DNA of 64,000 nt from Sphingomonadaceae bacterium (GTDB lineage: Bacteria; Pseudomonadota; Alphaproteobacteria; Sphingomonadales; Sphingomonadaceae), in contig CANGJB010000002.1 of the NCBI GenBank assembly GCA_947453945.1, forward strand, positions 79,639 through 143,638, in the 5' to 3' direction. Below, piece by piece: positions 18,896-28,312 of this stretch. The first letter of the stretch is position 1. Every line of letters begins with the position of its first letter. The position numbers and the translations under genes are program-made. Under the pieces are notes generated by a model. It saw only the letters and a list, made by a program, of their open reading frames with translations, was not told the origin of the DNA and searched no databases.

Positions 18896-18915
18896 GGGCG
18901 CCGTCCGGCGCCCTC
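18894..18915. terminator. Bidirectional hairpin between pmbA and ppa
   Basis: A perfect 9-bp stem (GAGGGCGCC / GGCGCCCTC) with loop GTCC. It overlaps the pmbA stop codon and lies ten bases past the ppa stop. No T-run is present on either side. Confidence 0.55.
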
Positions 18916-18925
18916 GGCCCGCAGC

Positions 18926-19459
18926 TTACTTGGCCGCCTGAGCGCGCTCGATCGCCTCGATCGTGATGCGCTTGGCATCATCGGCGCCGCCCCACTTGCC
19001 CACGCGCACCCACTTTTCCTTTTCCAGGTCCTTGTAGTGGGTGAAGAAGTGCTCGATCTGCTGCAGCACGATCTCGGGCAAGTCGCCCTTTTCCGCAACG
19101 TCGCTGTAGTAGGGGAAGGTCTTGTCGTCGGGCACACAGATGAGCTTCTCGTCCCCGCCATGCTCGTCTTCAAGATTGAGCACCGCAATGGGGCGAACGC
19201 GCACGACCGATCCGGGCACGAAAGGCGAGCGCGCGATCACTAGCGCGTCGAGCGGGTCCCCATCGGGCGAAAGGGTGTGGGGCACGAAGCCATAGTTTGC
19301 CGGATAGCGCATCGGCGTGTGCAGGATGCGATCGACAAACAGCGCGCCCGAGGCTTTGTCGAACTCATACTTCACTGGCTCACCGCCGACGGGAACCTCG
19401 ATGACCACATTGAGCGTTTCAGGCGGATTTTCGCCGGTGGGGATCATGTCGATGCGCAT
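18926..19459 (-). CDS. ppa: Inorganic pyrophosphatase
   Basis: Hydrolyses pyrophosphate to phosphate in the cytoplasm, pulling biosynthetic reactions forward. This is a 177-residue family I enzyme. Metal-binding signature DGDPLDALVI is present, along with KYEFDKASG, RYPANYGFVP and the EDEHGGDEKLI segment. The N-terminus MRIDMIPTGENPPE is typical of the alphaproteobacterial enzyme, which fixes the ATG at 19459 over longer alternatives. Confidence 0.96.
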   Translation of the reverse strand: MRIDMIPTGENPPETLNVVIEVPVGGEPVKYEFDKASGALFVDRILHTPMRYPANYGFVPHTLSPDGDPLDALVIARSPFVPGSVVRVRPIAVLNLEDEHGGDEKLICVPDDKTFPYYSDVAEKGDLPEIVLQQIEHFFTHYKDLEKEKWVRVGKWGGADDAKRITIEAIERAQAAK

Positions 19460-19565
19460 GGGATGCTTTCGCTGGGCCGCTCGGGCCGGTGGAATTATGC
19501 TGCCGGTCTCTAGCGCCGCATCTTGTGCGCTGCAACATTCGCGTAGTGCAAAGTATGCAGACCGG

Positions 19566-20237
19566 TCAGAGCCCGCCAATGCCGTTGATGGTGAAAGCGA
19601 TGACACCGATGTTGAATACGAAGGCGGCGAAGGAATGCACCGTCACGATGCGGCGGATCGAGCGCGAGGAAATCTCTACGTCCGATGTCTGGAATGTCAT
19701 GCCGAGAGTTAGCGCAAAATAGGCGAAATCGAGGTAGTCGGGATGTCCGCCGCCCGGAAAATCCAGCCCGCCTGCATCCTCGCCCGGTAGCGGGCCTGGT
19801 CGGTAGTATTCATGGGCATAGTGCAATGCATAGACCACGTTGGCGAAGAGCCAGGTGAGCAGCAGCGTGGCGATGAGGCGCGGCAAAGCGCCCGGTTCGC
19901 CATGCTTGGCAGCAGGCAGTTCGCCCGCAATCGCCGCCATCACGACCAGCGTGATCACAGTACTGATGCCCAGAACCACCGTGCGGTTGGCATCATTTTC
20001 CACCGAGTGCCGGCGCATTGTCGTAATATCGCATTCGCGCAGCAACGGCAGCAGCGACACGAGGAAGCCCAGCACCGCGCAATCGAAACCCACCACCAGC
20101 GCATCGGCCGGATCGGCGTAACCGGTCATCCAGGCGCGGGCCGCAGTGCCGGCGAGCAGCAGTGCCAGGAACAGCACGAAGCGCAGGGGCGCATAGCGCT
20201 GGCCGAACACCAGTCTGCCCGCGCCCCCGCTCTCCAT
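19566..20237 (-). CDS. DUF1345 family membrane protein
   Basis: A 223-residue inner-membrane protein with about five hydrophobic helices. It contains the family hallmark PDYLDFAYFALTLGMTFQTSDVE followed by RRIVTVHSFAAFVFN, which marks DUF1345. The function of the family is unknown. The ATG at 20237 lies one base after the stop of the upstream aminopeptidase gene, so the two are very probably translated from one message. Confidence 0.85.
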   Translation of the reverse strand: MESGGAGRLVFGQRYAPLRFVLFLALLLAGTAARAWMTGYADPADALVVGFDCAVLGFLVSLLPLLRECDITTMRRHSVENDANRTVVLGISTVITLVVMAAIAGELPAAKHGEPGALPRLIATLLLTWLFANVVYALHYAHEYYRPGPLPGEDAGGLDFPGGGHPDYLDFAYFALTLGMTFQTSDVEISSRSIRRIVTVHSFAAFVFNIGVIAFTINGIGGL

Positions 20238-20238
20238 G

Positions 20239-22254
20239 CTACTTCGCCACCGGCTTCTTACCGACGGGCATTGCCCCAGGCGCGCGCGCGGCCAGAAGCT
20301 TGTCGAGCCCGGTGGGCGCAGTTCCCGGAGCGGCGCGTTGCAGCCACGGCCAGCGCAGCCCGTCATGATAAGGCAGTTGGATCATGCGCACTTGATCGTC
20401 CCGCTTCACGATCAGCTCGATCGGCGCGCTCGTGCCCTTCGCTGCGGTGATCGCAGCCTTGATCGTTTCCTGATCGTAGGTCTTGCCGTTCACGGCCGTG
20501 ATCTGCATCCCCGTGACGATCCCGGCGCGGAAAGCCGGGCCATCCCAGCGGCTGCCGGTGACTTTGCCATCGTTGTCGATGGCAAGGCCGATGGAGTGGT
20601 TGAGCGAGATATACTTGCCCGCGGCCATGCGCGCCTTGTCATAGGGATTGGGCTCTGCCTTCCACGCCAACTTGTAGCCGCCGCGCTCGATCCCGCCGAG
20701 CGGCGAAGGCTGGCCCGGGGTCTGCACGCGGGTCTTGAGGAAGCCCGCCCAATCATAGGGGTAAACCGCGTTCAGCGTCTGCACCACGTCGCCGAATTCG
20801 TAAGTCAGCACGCCCCAGTCGCCATCTTTCATGCCGAAGAAGGCCTTGGCGAAATCGTCGATGCCCTTCTTGCCGCCGGTCCCCTCGCGGATGATCGCCT
20901 CGGCCTCCAGCCAGATCAGCGCGCCTTCGGTGTAGTATTCCTCGTTCCGCGCGAGCGAGGAAAACGGCTTGGGCTTGCGGTTGGCAAGGATAGGATCGTG
21001 GGTGGTATCCTCCACCGAACGCCATTCGCGGCCCGGATACTGGGTGAACGAACCGGCATAGTTGGCAAACTGGCCAAGCACCTGCTCCTTGCTCTGCACA
21101 CCCGAACGCGCTGCGAGCACGAGGCCCCAGAACTGGTTCTGCCCTTCATAGACCCACAGCAGGTTGTCCTGCATTGGCATGCGGTAGTCCGGCGTCCACA
21201 GCTTGGCCGGGCGGCGATACTTGCCATCCCACGAATGCGAGAACTCGTGGGCGATCACATTGCGGTCCCAATCGCCTGCGGCCCAATCGACCAGCGTGCG
21301 CGGCTCGTACTGGTTCTCGCTCGACCGGTGATGCTCCAGCCCGATCCCGCCCATCCGGTCGGTGAGCGCCAGCAGCAGATCATAGTGATCGAAATGCTTC
21401 GCGCCGTAGGCCAGCAACGCCTCGTCCACGAGGTTGCGATAAGTCGCCAGGTTTGCAGGTGCGATCTTGAGCAGTTCGGGCTTGTCCGCGACGAGATCGA
21501 GGAACACGCCTTTGCCCAGATCATGCCGATCAGCATGGAGCCCGGCGAAGATCGGCGAATCGACCAGCGTCTCGTAGTCGGTCTCATCCCAGGTGACGAC
21601 ATTGCCCGAAGCCGCCTTGCCATCGAGCGCGGTAAACGCCTGCCAGCCGGCAGGGAACGTGACCGTGGGCTTCACCTTGATCTGCCGCACATAGTGCCCG
21701 GCAGGATAGAGGCTCATCTTCTCCCACTGCAGGTTGAGCATCTCGCGCGTCATCGTGATGCGCCCCTCGCTTTCGCGCAGCGGCGAGGTGTGGATGAACT
21801 TCGCGATGATCTCGCTCGTGCCTGCGGGCACATCCACATGGAAAGCATAGACATCGACCGGATCGCGCACCCAGGTCAGCGGCTTGCCGCCGGCAAAGAA
21901 GCGGACATCGACGAGTTCGGCAATGGGGCCATCCGGCCCGTGGTTGCCGGGCAGCCACTTGGGGTAGAGCAGCGTGAGCTTCGAAAGCCCGGCGGGCAGC
22001 GGGATCGTCTCGGTCACGCGGTAGGCACCGGTCGTCGTGTCGCTGGCATCGATGGCGAGCTGGATCGTACCAGGCCAGGGCTTGTCTTCGGCGTCAGGGA
22101 TGGTCTGCGCGATCGGCACCGCCATCGGCCGCGAGTTCGCGGGTGGCTGGATCTGCGCGATGGCGGGGGCAGAGGTGGCAAGGAGCGCTGCGATCAGGGC
22201 GAGAACAGGGCGCAGGGTGGCGCGGCGCGAAGGCCGCTTGTGCGTGATGATCAT
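20239..22254 (-). CDS. M61 family glycyl aminopeptidase with PDZ domain
   Basis: Zinc peptidase of the M61 family, exported and acting in the periplasm on N-terminal residues of peptides. The signal peptide ends at ATSAPAIAQ. The N-terminal beta domain is followed by the zinc motif HEFSH in [17 protein letters not shown] at about residue 335. The downstream Glu is in [15 protein letters not shown] domain fills about residues 560-650 ([27 protein letters not shown]). Total length is 671 residues. The ATG at 22254 directly begins the signal peptide and leaves room for hisS upstream. Confidence 0.92.
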   Translation of the reverse strand: MIITHKRPSRRATLRPVLALIAALLATSAPAIAQIQPPANSRPMAVPIAQTIPDAEDKPWPGTIQLAIDASDTTTGAYRVTETIPLPAGLSKLTLLYPKWLPGNHGPDGPIAELVDVRFFAGGKPLTWVRDPVDVYAFHVDVPAGTSEIIAKFIHTSPLRESEGRITMTREMLNLQWEKMSLYPAGHYVRQIKVKPTVTFPAGWQAFTALDGKAASGNVVTWDETDYETLVDSPIFAGLHADRHDLGKGVFLDLVADKPELLKIAPANLATYRNLVDEALLAYGAKHFDHYDLLLALTDRMGGIGLEHHRSSENQYEPRTLVDWAAGDWDRNVIAHEFSHSWDGKYRRPAKLWTPDYRMPMQDNLLWVYEGQNQFWGLVLAARSGVQSKEQVLGQFANYAGSFTQYPGREWRSVEDTTHDPILANRKPKPFSSLARNEEYYTEGALIWLEAEAIIREGTGGKKGIDDFAKAFFGMKDGDWGVLTYEFGDVVQTLNAVYPYDWAGFLKTRVQTPGQPSPLGGIERGGYKLAWKAEPNPYDKARMAAGKYISLNHSIGLAIDNDGKVTGSRWDGPAFRAGIVTGMQITAVNGKTYDQETIKAAITAAKGTSAPIELIVKRDDQVRMIQLPYHDGLRWPWLQRAAPGTAPTGLDKLLAARAPGAMPVGKKPVAK

Positions 22255-22348
22255 CGCCGCTTCATGGCGCGAAGCGTTGCCAACTGCAACCGGGCTCCCA
22301 GTGCGGCCCTTCCCCCGCGCGAGCAATGGCGCTAATCGCGCGGAACCC

Positions 22349-23620
22349 ATGAGCAACGACACCCCCAAATCCGCTCCCGCGACCCCGCAAGCGATCCGCG
22401 GCACGCAGGACATCTTCGGCCCTGATGCGGAGGCTTTTGCCTTCGTGGTGGAAACCTTCGAACGCGTGCGCCGGCTCTATCGTTTCCGCCGCGCCGAAAT
22501 GCCGGTGTTCGAAAAGACCGCCGTGTTCAGCCGCAGCTTGGGTGAGACGACCGATGTCGTTTCCAAGGAAATGTACAGCTTCGAGGATCGCGGCGGCGAA
22601 TCGCTGACCTTGCGCCCCGAATTTACCGCCGGGATCGCGCGCGCCTATCTGACGAATGGCTGGCAGCAGCACGCGCCGCTCAAGCTCGCCACACATGGCC
22701 CGCTGTTCCGCTATGAGCGCCCGCAGAAGGGCCGCTACCGCCAGTTCCACCAGATCGACGCCGAAATCCTTGGCGCGGGCGAACCGCAGGCCGATGTCGA
22801 ACTGCTGGTGATGGCCGACCAGATCATCCGAGAGCTGGGTATCGCAGGCGGTGTGACACTGCACCTTAACACGCTGGGCGATGCACCGAGCCGCGAGGCA
22901 TGGCGGGCCGCGCTGGTAGAGTATTTCCGCGCGCATAAGGCGGATCTGAGCGAGGATTCGCAGGAGCGGCTAGAAAAGAACCCGCTGCGTATCCTTGATA
23001 GCAAAGACCCGCGCGACAAGGCCTTCGTGTCCGATGCGCCGATGATCGACACGTTCCTTTCCCCTGAAGCGCAGTACTTTTTCTGCAAAGTCACCGCCGG
23101 TCTGGATGCCGCAGGCGTCAGCTGGGTCCGCGCGCCGACGTTGGTGCGCGGACTGGACTATTACCGCCACACCGCGTTCGAATTCGTGACCGACCGACTG
23201 GGCGCACAAGGCACCGTGCTCGGCGGCGGGCGCTATGATGGGCTGATCGAAGCGCTCGGCGGGCCGCATACGCCGGCGGTCGGCTGGGCGGCCGGGATCG
23301 AAAGGCTCGCGATGTTGGTGGGGGACAAGGGCGAGGCCGGACCGGATGTGGCTGTAGTCGCCGAGAATGAAGCCCGCGAGATCGAGGCCCTTGCGCTTGT
23401 GGCTGCGTTGCGGCGCGCGGGTCTGGCCGCAGAATTGGTCGCCACAGGCAGCCCGCGCAAGCGTTTCGATCGCGCCAAGAAGCTGAACCCTGCGGCAATT
23501 GTGTCGCTCGACGTGCGCGACGGGAACAATTGGAAGTCTTTCCGGGCCGCGGAAGAGGGCTCGCCTGTCGCGGCAAGAGCAGGCGAAGTCTACGACGCGT
23601 TCTTTGCGGACATTCGGTGA
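22349..23620 (+). CDS. hisS: Histidine--tRNA ligase
   Basis: Class II aminoacyl-tRNA synthetase that charges tRNA-His. Motif 2 region is [23 protein letters not shown], and the histidine-binding motif is [15 protein letters not shown]. The C-terminal anticodon-binding domain covers about residues 330-423. The 423-residue length is typical. The ATG at 22349 gives the N-terminus leading into [15 protein letters not shown]. The stop codon overlaps the GTG start of prfA by four bases. Confidence 0.96.
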   Translation: MSNDTPKSAPATPQAIRGTQDIFGPDAEAFAFVVETFERVRRLYRFRRAEMPVFEKTAVFSRSLGETTDVVSKEMYSFEDRGGESLTLRPEFTAGIARAYLTNGWQQHAPLKLATHGPLFRYERPQKGRYRQFHQIDAEILGAGEPQADVELLVMADQIIRELGIAGGVTLHLNTLGDAPSREAWRAALVEYFRAHKADLSEDSQERLEKNPLRILDSKDPRDKAFVSDAPMIDTFLSPEAQYFFCKVTAGLDAAGVSWVRAPTLVRGLDYYRHTAFEFVTDRLGAQGTVLGGGRYDGLIEALGGPHTPAVGWAAGIERLAMLVGDKGEAGPDVAVVAENEAREIEALALVAALRRAGLAAELVATGSPRKRFDRAKKLNPAAIVSLDVRDGNNWKSFRAAEEGSPVAARAGEVYDAFFADIR

Positions 23621-24687
23621 GCGTTTCCGACACCCGCCTTGCCCAGATCGCGTCCCGCTTCGCCGAACTGGAGGCGCGGCTCGCATCGGGCACGCTTGAA
23701 GGCCCCGCCTTTGTCGCCGCGAGCCGGGACTACGCTGAACTCGAGCCCGTCGCCCGCTCGGCCAATGCCGTGCGCGCCATGCGGGGCGAACTGGCGGCGC
23801 TTTCCGCCAGCACCGATCCCGACCCGGAAATGCGCGCGATGGCCGATGAGGAAATCGCGCGGATCAAGGGCGAACTGCCCGAGGCCGAGCGCGCACTGGC
23901 GATTGCCATGCTGCCGCGCGACAGCGCCGACAGCCGCCCGGCCATGCTCGAAATCCGCGCGGGCACGGGCGGCGATGAGGCAGCACTGTTCGCCGCCGAT
24001 CTCTACCGGATGTACGAGCGCTTTGCCGCCGAGCAGGGCTGGCGAGTCGAGATGGTCTCCGCGAACGCCAACGAACTGGGCGGTTTCAAGGAAGTCGTCG
24101 CCAATGTGGCGGGCACCGGCGTGTTCGCGAGGCTCAAGTACGAAAGCGGCGTCCACCGCGTGCAGCGCGTGCCCGTCACAGAGAGCGGCGGGCGCATCCA
24201 CACTAGCGCCGCGACGGTTGCCGTCCTGCCCGAGCCCGACGAAGTGGACGTGCAGATCGAGCCCGGCGACATCAAGATCGACATCTACCGCGCCAGCGGG
24301 GCGGGCGGCCAGCACGTCAACACCACCGATTCGGCCGTGCGGCTGACGCACTTGCCCACCGGCCTTGTCGTGATCCAGCAGGACCAGCGCAGCCAGCACA
24401 AGAACAAGGACAAGGCGATGCAGGTTCTCCGCACGCGCCTTTACGATCTCCGCCGCGCCGAGGCGCATGGGGCCGAAGCGGAAGCGCGCAAGGCCATGGT
24501 CGGCTCGGGCGACCGCTCCGAACGCATCCGCACCTACAACTTCCCGCAAGGCCGCGTGACCGACCACCGCATCAACCTCACGCTGCACCGCCTGCCCGAG
24601 ATCCTCGAAGGCCCCGGCCTTGGCGAACTGATCGACGCACTTTCCGCCGAGGACCAGGTCAAGCGCCTCGCCGCACTCGATGCCTGA
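23617..24687 (+). CDS. prfA: Peptide chain release factor 1
   Basis: Recognises UAA and UAG stop codons and triggers peptide release. The decoding tripeptide is PVT in [10 protein letters not shown], and the catalytic GGQ is in [17 protein letters not shown]. The 356-residue length is normal. The GTG start overlapping the hisS stop (GTGA) gives the family N-terminus ([16 protein letters not shown]), and a longer in-frame version would invade hisS. Its GGQ glutamine is the substrate of the next gene product, PrmC. Confidence 0.97.
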   Translation: MSVSDTRLAQIASRFAELEARLASGTLEGPAFVAASRDYAELEPVARSANAVRAMRGELAALSASTDPDPEMRAMADEEIARIKGELPEAERALAIAMLPRDSADSRPAMLEIRAGTGGDEAALFAADLYRMYERFAAEQGWRVEMVSANANELGGFKEVVANVAGTGVFARLKYESGVHRVQRVPVTESGGRIHTSAATVAVLPEPDEVDVQIEPGDIKIDIYRASGAGGQHVNTTDSAVRLTHLPTGLVVIQQDQRSQHKNKDKAMQVLRTRLYDLRRAEAHGAEAEARKAMVGSGDRSERIRTYNFPQGRVTDHRINLTLHRLPEILEGPGLGELIDALSAEDQVKRLAALDA

Positions 24688-25510
24688 TATCCGCGCCGCG
24701 CTGCGAGAGGCCGCCGAGCGGCTTGCCGGGACCAGCGACACCGCGCGGCTCGATGCCGAATTGCTGATGGCTCATGCGCTTGGCGTCAGCCGTTCCGAAC
24801 TGCTGCTTCGGCACCTCCATTCCAGACCTCCAGCAGACTTTACGTTCATTCTGGACCGCCGACTCAATCATGAGCCGATCGCCTATATCCTTGGCACACA
24901 GCCTTTTTACGGGCTCGATCTTGAAGTCAGCCCAGCTGTCCTCATTCCGCGCGGTGATAGCGAGACATTGATCGAGGTCGCGCGGATAGCGCTTGAAGAG
25001 CGCCCGCCGTCACGCATTCTCGATCTCGGAACCGGGTCGGGCGCGCTACTGCTGGCTGCGCTGGCGCTATGGTCCGGGGCGGAAGGGATCGGTCTGGAAC
25101 GGTCCGAAGCGGCGCGCGCCATCGCCGCGAGAAATGCGCAAGGCAACGGACTTGTGGCACGCGCAAGAATCATTGCCGGAGACTGGACGCAAGCCGGATG
25201 GACCGACGCGCTTGGCCGGTTCGACGTGATCTTTGCCAATCCGCCCTATGTGGGACAGGACGCGGCGCTTGCCCCTTCAGTGGTCTCGCATGAGCCCGCC
25301 GAGGCGCTTTTCGCCGGGCCCGATGGCCTTGACGATTACCGCCGCCTGATCCCCCATGTGCCCGGCCTCCTCACCCCAGGCGGCATCGCACTGTTCGAGA
25401 TCGGGAGCACGCAAGCCGGCGCCGTGGCCGCGCTCGCGCAGAGCGCAGGGTTGACCACCAAGGTGCACCAGGACCTGGCCGGGCGGCCGCGTTGCGTCGA
25501 AATGGCGTAA
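24680..25510 (+). CDS. prmC: Release factor glutamine N5-methyltransferase
   Basis: Methylates the glutamine of the GGQ motif in release factors, raising their activity. SAM motif I is [14 protein letters not shown] at about residues 112-125, and the substrate-binding NPPY is in [12 protein letters not shown] at about 185-196. The 276-residue length is normal. It overlaps prfA by eight bases, so enzyme and substrate are made from the same message. Confidence 0.96.
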   Translation: MPDIRAALREAAERLAGTSDTARLDAELLMAHALGVSRSELLLRHLHSRPPADFTFILDRRLNHEPIAYILGTQPFYGLDLEVSPAVLIPRGDSETLIEVARIALEERPPSRILDLGTGSGALLLAALALWSGAEGIGLERSEAARAIAARNAQGNGLVARARIIAGDWTQAGWTDALGRFDVIFANPPYVGQDAALAPSVVSHEPAEALFAGPDGLDDYRRLIPHVPGLLTPGGIALFEIGSTQAGAVAALAQSAGLTTKVHQDLAGRPRCVEMA

Positions 25511-25818
25511 TTTGATCAAACATTTCGCTTGGCAAGCCTGCTACGCGTCACTAATCAGGCTTCAGGCAGGGCGACGGATGAAGGCTTCCCGTCCCCGCTG
25601 ACTCCACCATTTGCATCGATAGTCAGCAAGGCAGGCTGACAGCGCGCAGATGCTGGAAACCACGACTGTAACGGTTCGTGGTAAACTATGCGCGGCAGCA
25701 GGGTTGTGCGGATCAGACCCGGGGTTGCGCCACGTCAGGCCCACGTTGAACGCCCGGATTGATCAGGGCGTTGCACACAACTGGGCCAAGGTTGCACAGA
25801 AACAGGAAAGTGCCTGAC
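25511..25818 (+). other. Hairpin-rich leader, candidate structured RNA upstream of the DUF4167 gene
   Basis: No coding sequence seen. Four perfect inverted repeats occur: AAGCCTG/CAGGCTT (25534-25562), GTCAGC/GCTGAC (25622-25640), ACCACGA/TCGTGGT (25659-25682) and AACGCCC/GGGCGTT (25749-25772). The strand AGTCAGC at 25621-25627 can instead pair with GCTGACT at 25597-25603, so the second hairpin has a mutually exclusive alternative. GTTGCACA is repeated exactly at 25770-25777 and 25791-25798, two helical turns apart. No known riboswitch or sRNA family was recognised. Confidence 0.4.
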
Positions 25819-26640
25819 TTGAACAACAATCGTGGGAACAACCGCCGTCGCGGTCGCGGGAACAACAACCGCCCGCAGGGCGGCGGCCAGCAGCTTAACC
25901 GGATCGACAGCCGCGCGCGGGGCAATGCCCCCCAGATGCTCGAAAAGTATCGCAAGCTGGCGCAGGACGCCCACCTCAACGGTGACCGGGTTCAGGCCGA
26001 ATACTATCTGCAGTTTGCCGATCACTACTTTCGCGTGATCGCCGACAGCCGCCCGCGCGTCGATGACCAGCGCCAGCGCCCGGCAGGCGAACGCTGGAAC
26101 GAGGGCGAGGGCGAGGACGAGAGCATGGACTTCGGCATGGACGCCGATTTCCCCGCGTTTGACCGTCAGCCTAGCCGCCGCGAAGAAATCCGCGAGCCCC
26201 GGGAAAACCGTGAACCGCGCGAAAATCGCGAACCCCGTGAGCAGCGTGAACCCCGCGAATTCCGCGAGCCGCGCGAGAACCGTGAGCCCCGCGAAAATCA
26301 ACGCCCCCGCTTCGAAGCCCCGGCTGCCGCCGAGGTGGCCGTGCGCGCCGATGAGGGCGAACCGATCGACGAAGGCAACGGCGACAATCCGTTCGTGCGT
26401 GAAGGCCGTTCGCAGCGCGGCTTGCGTCCGCGCACCGATCGCCGCCCGCGCCGTGACGCGGAACCGGCCCCTGCGGCCGCGCTCGATCCGATGAGCCTCC
26501 CGCCCGCAATCGGCGTCCGCGCCGCGCCGGAACCGGTTGAGCAAGCCCCATCTGCCGAGGCGCCTGCCGCTGACGCTGCTGCGCCAAAGCGCCGCGGCCG
26601 CCCGCGCAAGAACCCGCTGCCCGAGGCTGCCGAAGGCTGA
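25819..26640 (+). CDS. DUF4167 domain protein with hexapeptide repeat
   Basis: Probable nucleic-acid-associated protein. The N-terminus is Asn/Arg-rich (NNNRGNNRRRGRGNNNRPQ), and the conserved DUF4167 core follows (APQMLEKYRKLAQDAHLNGD, then AEYYLQFADHYFRVI). A six-unit REPREN-type repeat comes next, then an acidic/Pro-Ala tail with a basic end (KRRGRPRKNPLP, AT-hook-like). TTG at 25819 is chosen because AGGAAAG sits eight bases upstream; a GTG at 25810 is less well spaced. The role of the family is not established; the composition suggests RNA or DNA binding. A hairpin-rich leader precedes it. Confidence 0.85.
   Translation: MNNNRGNNRRRGRGNNNRPQGGGQQLNRIDSRARGNAPQMLEKYRKLAQDAHLNGDRVQAEYYLQFADHYFRVIADSRPRVDDQRQRPAGERWNEGEGEDESMDFGMDADFPAFDRQPSRREEIREPRENREPRENREPREQREPREFREPRENREPRENQRPRFEAPAAAEVAVRADEGEPIDEGNGDNPFVREGRSQRGLRPRTDRRPRRDAEPAPAAALDPMSLPPAIGVRAAPEPVEQAPSAEAPAADAAAPKRRGRPRKNPLPEAAEG
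26191..26298 (+). repeat. Six tandem 18-bp coding repeats (REPREN hexapeptide)
   Basis: Exactly six in-frame units encode the hexapeptide REPREN or the variants REPREQ and REPREF. The DNA copies are diverged at third codon positions, so the peptide pattern is kept under selection rather than freshly duplicated. Confidence 0.9.
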
Positions 26641-26649
26641 TAGCAGCGA

Positions 26650-28269
26650 TTGGCAGCGCCTGAACGGGCCCGCGGCGTGGAGAAGCCCGCGAACCGACGG
26701 AAACCGAATGCGCGGCAGTACCCCGCGTGGCTAGCGCCGATTGGCGCGGGCGCGCTGGCCGCGACCGGCTTCCAGCCGCTCGCCCTTTGGCCGTTCACGC
26801 TGGCCGCACTGGCCTTCCTGATTGACCGGATCGAGCATGCCCGCTCGGCCCGGCGCGCGGCGCTCACTGGCTGGCTGTTCGGGCTCGGGTACTTCACGCT
26901 CGGCAACAACTGGATCGCCACGGCCTTCACCTATCAGGCTGAAATGCCCGCCTGGCTCGGGTGGATCGCGGTCATGCTGCTTGCGGTCTATCTCGCAATC
27001 TACCCCGCAATCGCCGCATTCCTTGCCGCATGGCTGGCCCAGCGCTGGCGAGCCGCGTTGCTGCCGGCGCTGGCGGCTGCGTGGATCCTGAGCGAGTACC
27101 TGCGCGCTGCGCTGTTTACCGGCTTTGCCTGGAACCCGCTCGCCTTGGTCTCCCTCGGCGGCTTTGCCCGCCCAGGCCTGGCCATGGTTGCGCCATGGAC
27201 AGGCACTTATGCTCTGTCCGGGCTGGTCATGATGCTGGCCGGCTTCTGGCTCTTCGCTTGGCGCGCGGCGCGGGGCCGGAAGTGGCCCGCCGCGCTTGCC
27301 TACGCGGCGCTGCCTGCCACGCTGATGCTGCTGCCGTCGCACGGCAGCGGCGGAGAGGGCCGCCTGGCCTACACGCTGGTCCAGCCAAATATCGGCCAGG
27401 ACACGATCAACGACCCGAGCCTCTATGAAAGCCAGTTTCAGGGGATCGCCCGCCTTTCGCTGCCCACCAAGCCGGGCACGCCGCGCCTGGTGTTGTGGCC
27501 CGAAGGCGGGCTGCCCGATTACCTGCGTCCCGGCTACCCGCAGTTCTTCTACAACGCCACGACGTTTGGCGCAGACCCGGCACTGGCCCGCCTGCGCATC
27601 GGCCGGGTGATCGGGCCCGGAAGCCTGCTGCTGACCGGCGCGACCGATCTTGTGGTACAGAGCGGCGAGGTTACCGCAGCCAGCAACGTGGTGACTGCGC
27701 TTGGCGCGGATGGCGCGATACGCGGCAGCTATGCAAAAGCGCACCTTGTGCCCTACGGCGAATACCTGCCGCTGCGCGCGTGGCTTGCCCCGCTCGGCCT
27801 TTCGCGTCTCGTTTCAGGGAGCCTCGATTTCCTTGCCGGCCCCGGACCCCGCACCATCGACATGGGGCCCCACGGCAAAGTGGGCATCCAGATCTGCTAC
27901 GAGGTCATCTTCTCTGGCGAAGTGACGGACCGCGCGCACCGGCCGGACTATATCTTCAATCCCTCGAACGATGGCTGGTTCGGCTCATGGGGCCCGCCGC
28001 AGCATCTGGCGCAGGCCCGCATGCGCGCGATCGAGGAAGGCCTCCCCGTGCTGCGCGCCACGACCACCGGGATCAGCGCGGTGATCGATGCCGACGGCGT
28101 GGTGCGCCAGTCGGTGCCGAGGCTGTCCGCCGGGCGGATCGATGGAAAGGTGCCCCCGGCCCATGCCCCCACGCTGTTTGCCCGGCTCGGCAACCTGCTG
28201 GCGCTGGGCTGGGCGCTGGTGCTGCTGGCATCCTCGCTCGTGGTTGCAAGGCGGCGCGGAGAGCGCTAG
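26650..28269 (+). CDS. lnt: Apolipoprotein N-acyltransferase
   Basis: Adds the third acyl chain to the N-terminal Cys of lipoproteins in the inner membrane. About six N-terminal TM helices (residues 30-230) precede a nitrilase-like periplasmic domain. The catalytic triad is visible: Glu in VLWPEGGLPDY, Lys in SYAKAHLVPYGEYLP, and Cys in GIQICYEVIF. A last TM helix lies at the C-terminus. The 539-residue length is normal. The TTG at 26650 starts 9 bp after the upstream stop; a GTG at 26677 is an alternative. Likely co-transcribed with the DUF4167 gene. Confidence 0.95.
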   Translation: MAAPERARGVEKPANRRKPNARQYPAWLAPIGAGALAATGFQPLALWPFTLAALAFLIDRIEHARSARRAALTGWLFGLGYFTLGNNWIATAFTYQAEMPAWLGWIAVMLLAVYLAIYPAIAAFLAAWLAQRWRAALLPALAAAWILSEYLRAALFTGFAWNPLALVSLGGFARPGLAMVAPWTGTYALSGLVMMLAGFWLFAWRAARGRKWPAALAYAALPATLMLLPSHGSGGEGRLAYTLVQPNIGQDTINDPSLYESQFQGIARLSLPTKPGTPRLVLWPEGGLPDYLRPGYPQFFYNATTFGADPALARLRIGRVIGPGSLLLTGATDLVVQSGEVTAASNVVTALGADGAIRGSYAKAHLVPYGEYLPLRAWLAPLGLSRLVSGSLDFLAGPGPRTIDMGPHGKVGIQICYEVIFSGEVTDRAHRPDYIFNPSNDGWFGSWGPPQHLAQARMRAIEEGLPVLRATTTGISAVIDADGVVRQSVPRLSAGRIDGKVPPAHAPTLFARLGNLLALGWALVLLASSLVVARRRGER

Positions 28270-28278
28270 GGAACGGAC

Positions 28279-28294
28279 ATAAAGAAATCTTTAT
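28279..28294. promoter_or_regulatory. Perfect palindrome operator before metK
   Basis: ATAAAGA-AA-TCTTTAT, a perfect 7-bp inverted repeat with a 2-bp spacer, 18 bp before the metK start and within the 43-bp lnt-metK gap. Similar AT-rich palindromes are described upstream of SAM-cycle genes as sites for the ArsR-family regulator SahR; I make that link from memory of the family, not from a search. Confidence 0.55.
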
Positions 28295-28312
28295 ATCACA
28301 CAGGAAGCTCCC

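Noticed and set aside
20236..22335. 699-codon open frame antisense to the M61 aminopeptidase
   Set aside because: Same composition artefact; the minus-strand product has a signal peptide, zinc motif and PDZ domain.
26191..26298. Short tandem repeat that could suggest a CRISPR-like or VNTR element
   Set aside because: Units are contiguous, in frame and encode a regular hexapeptide; no spacers.
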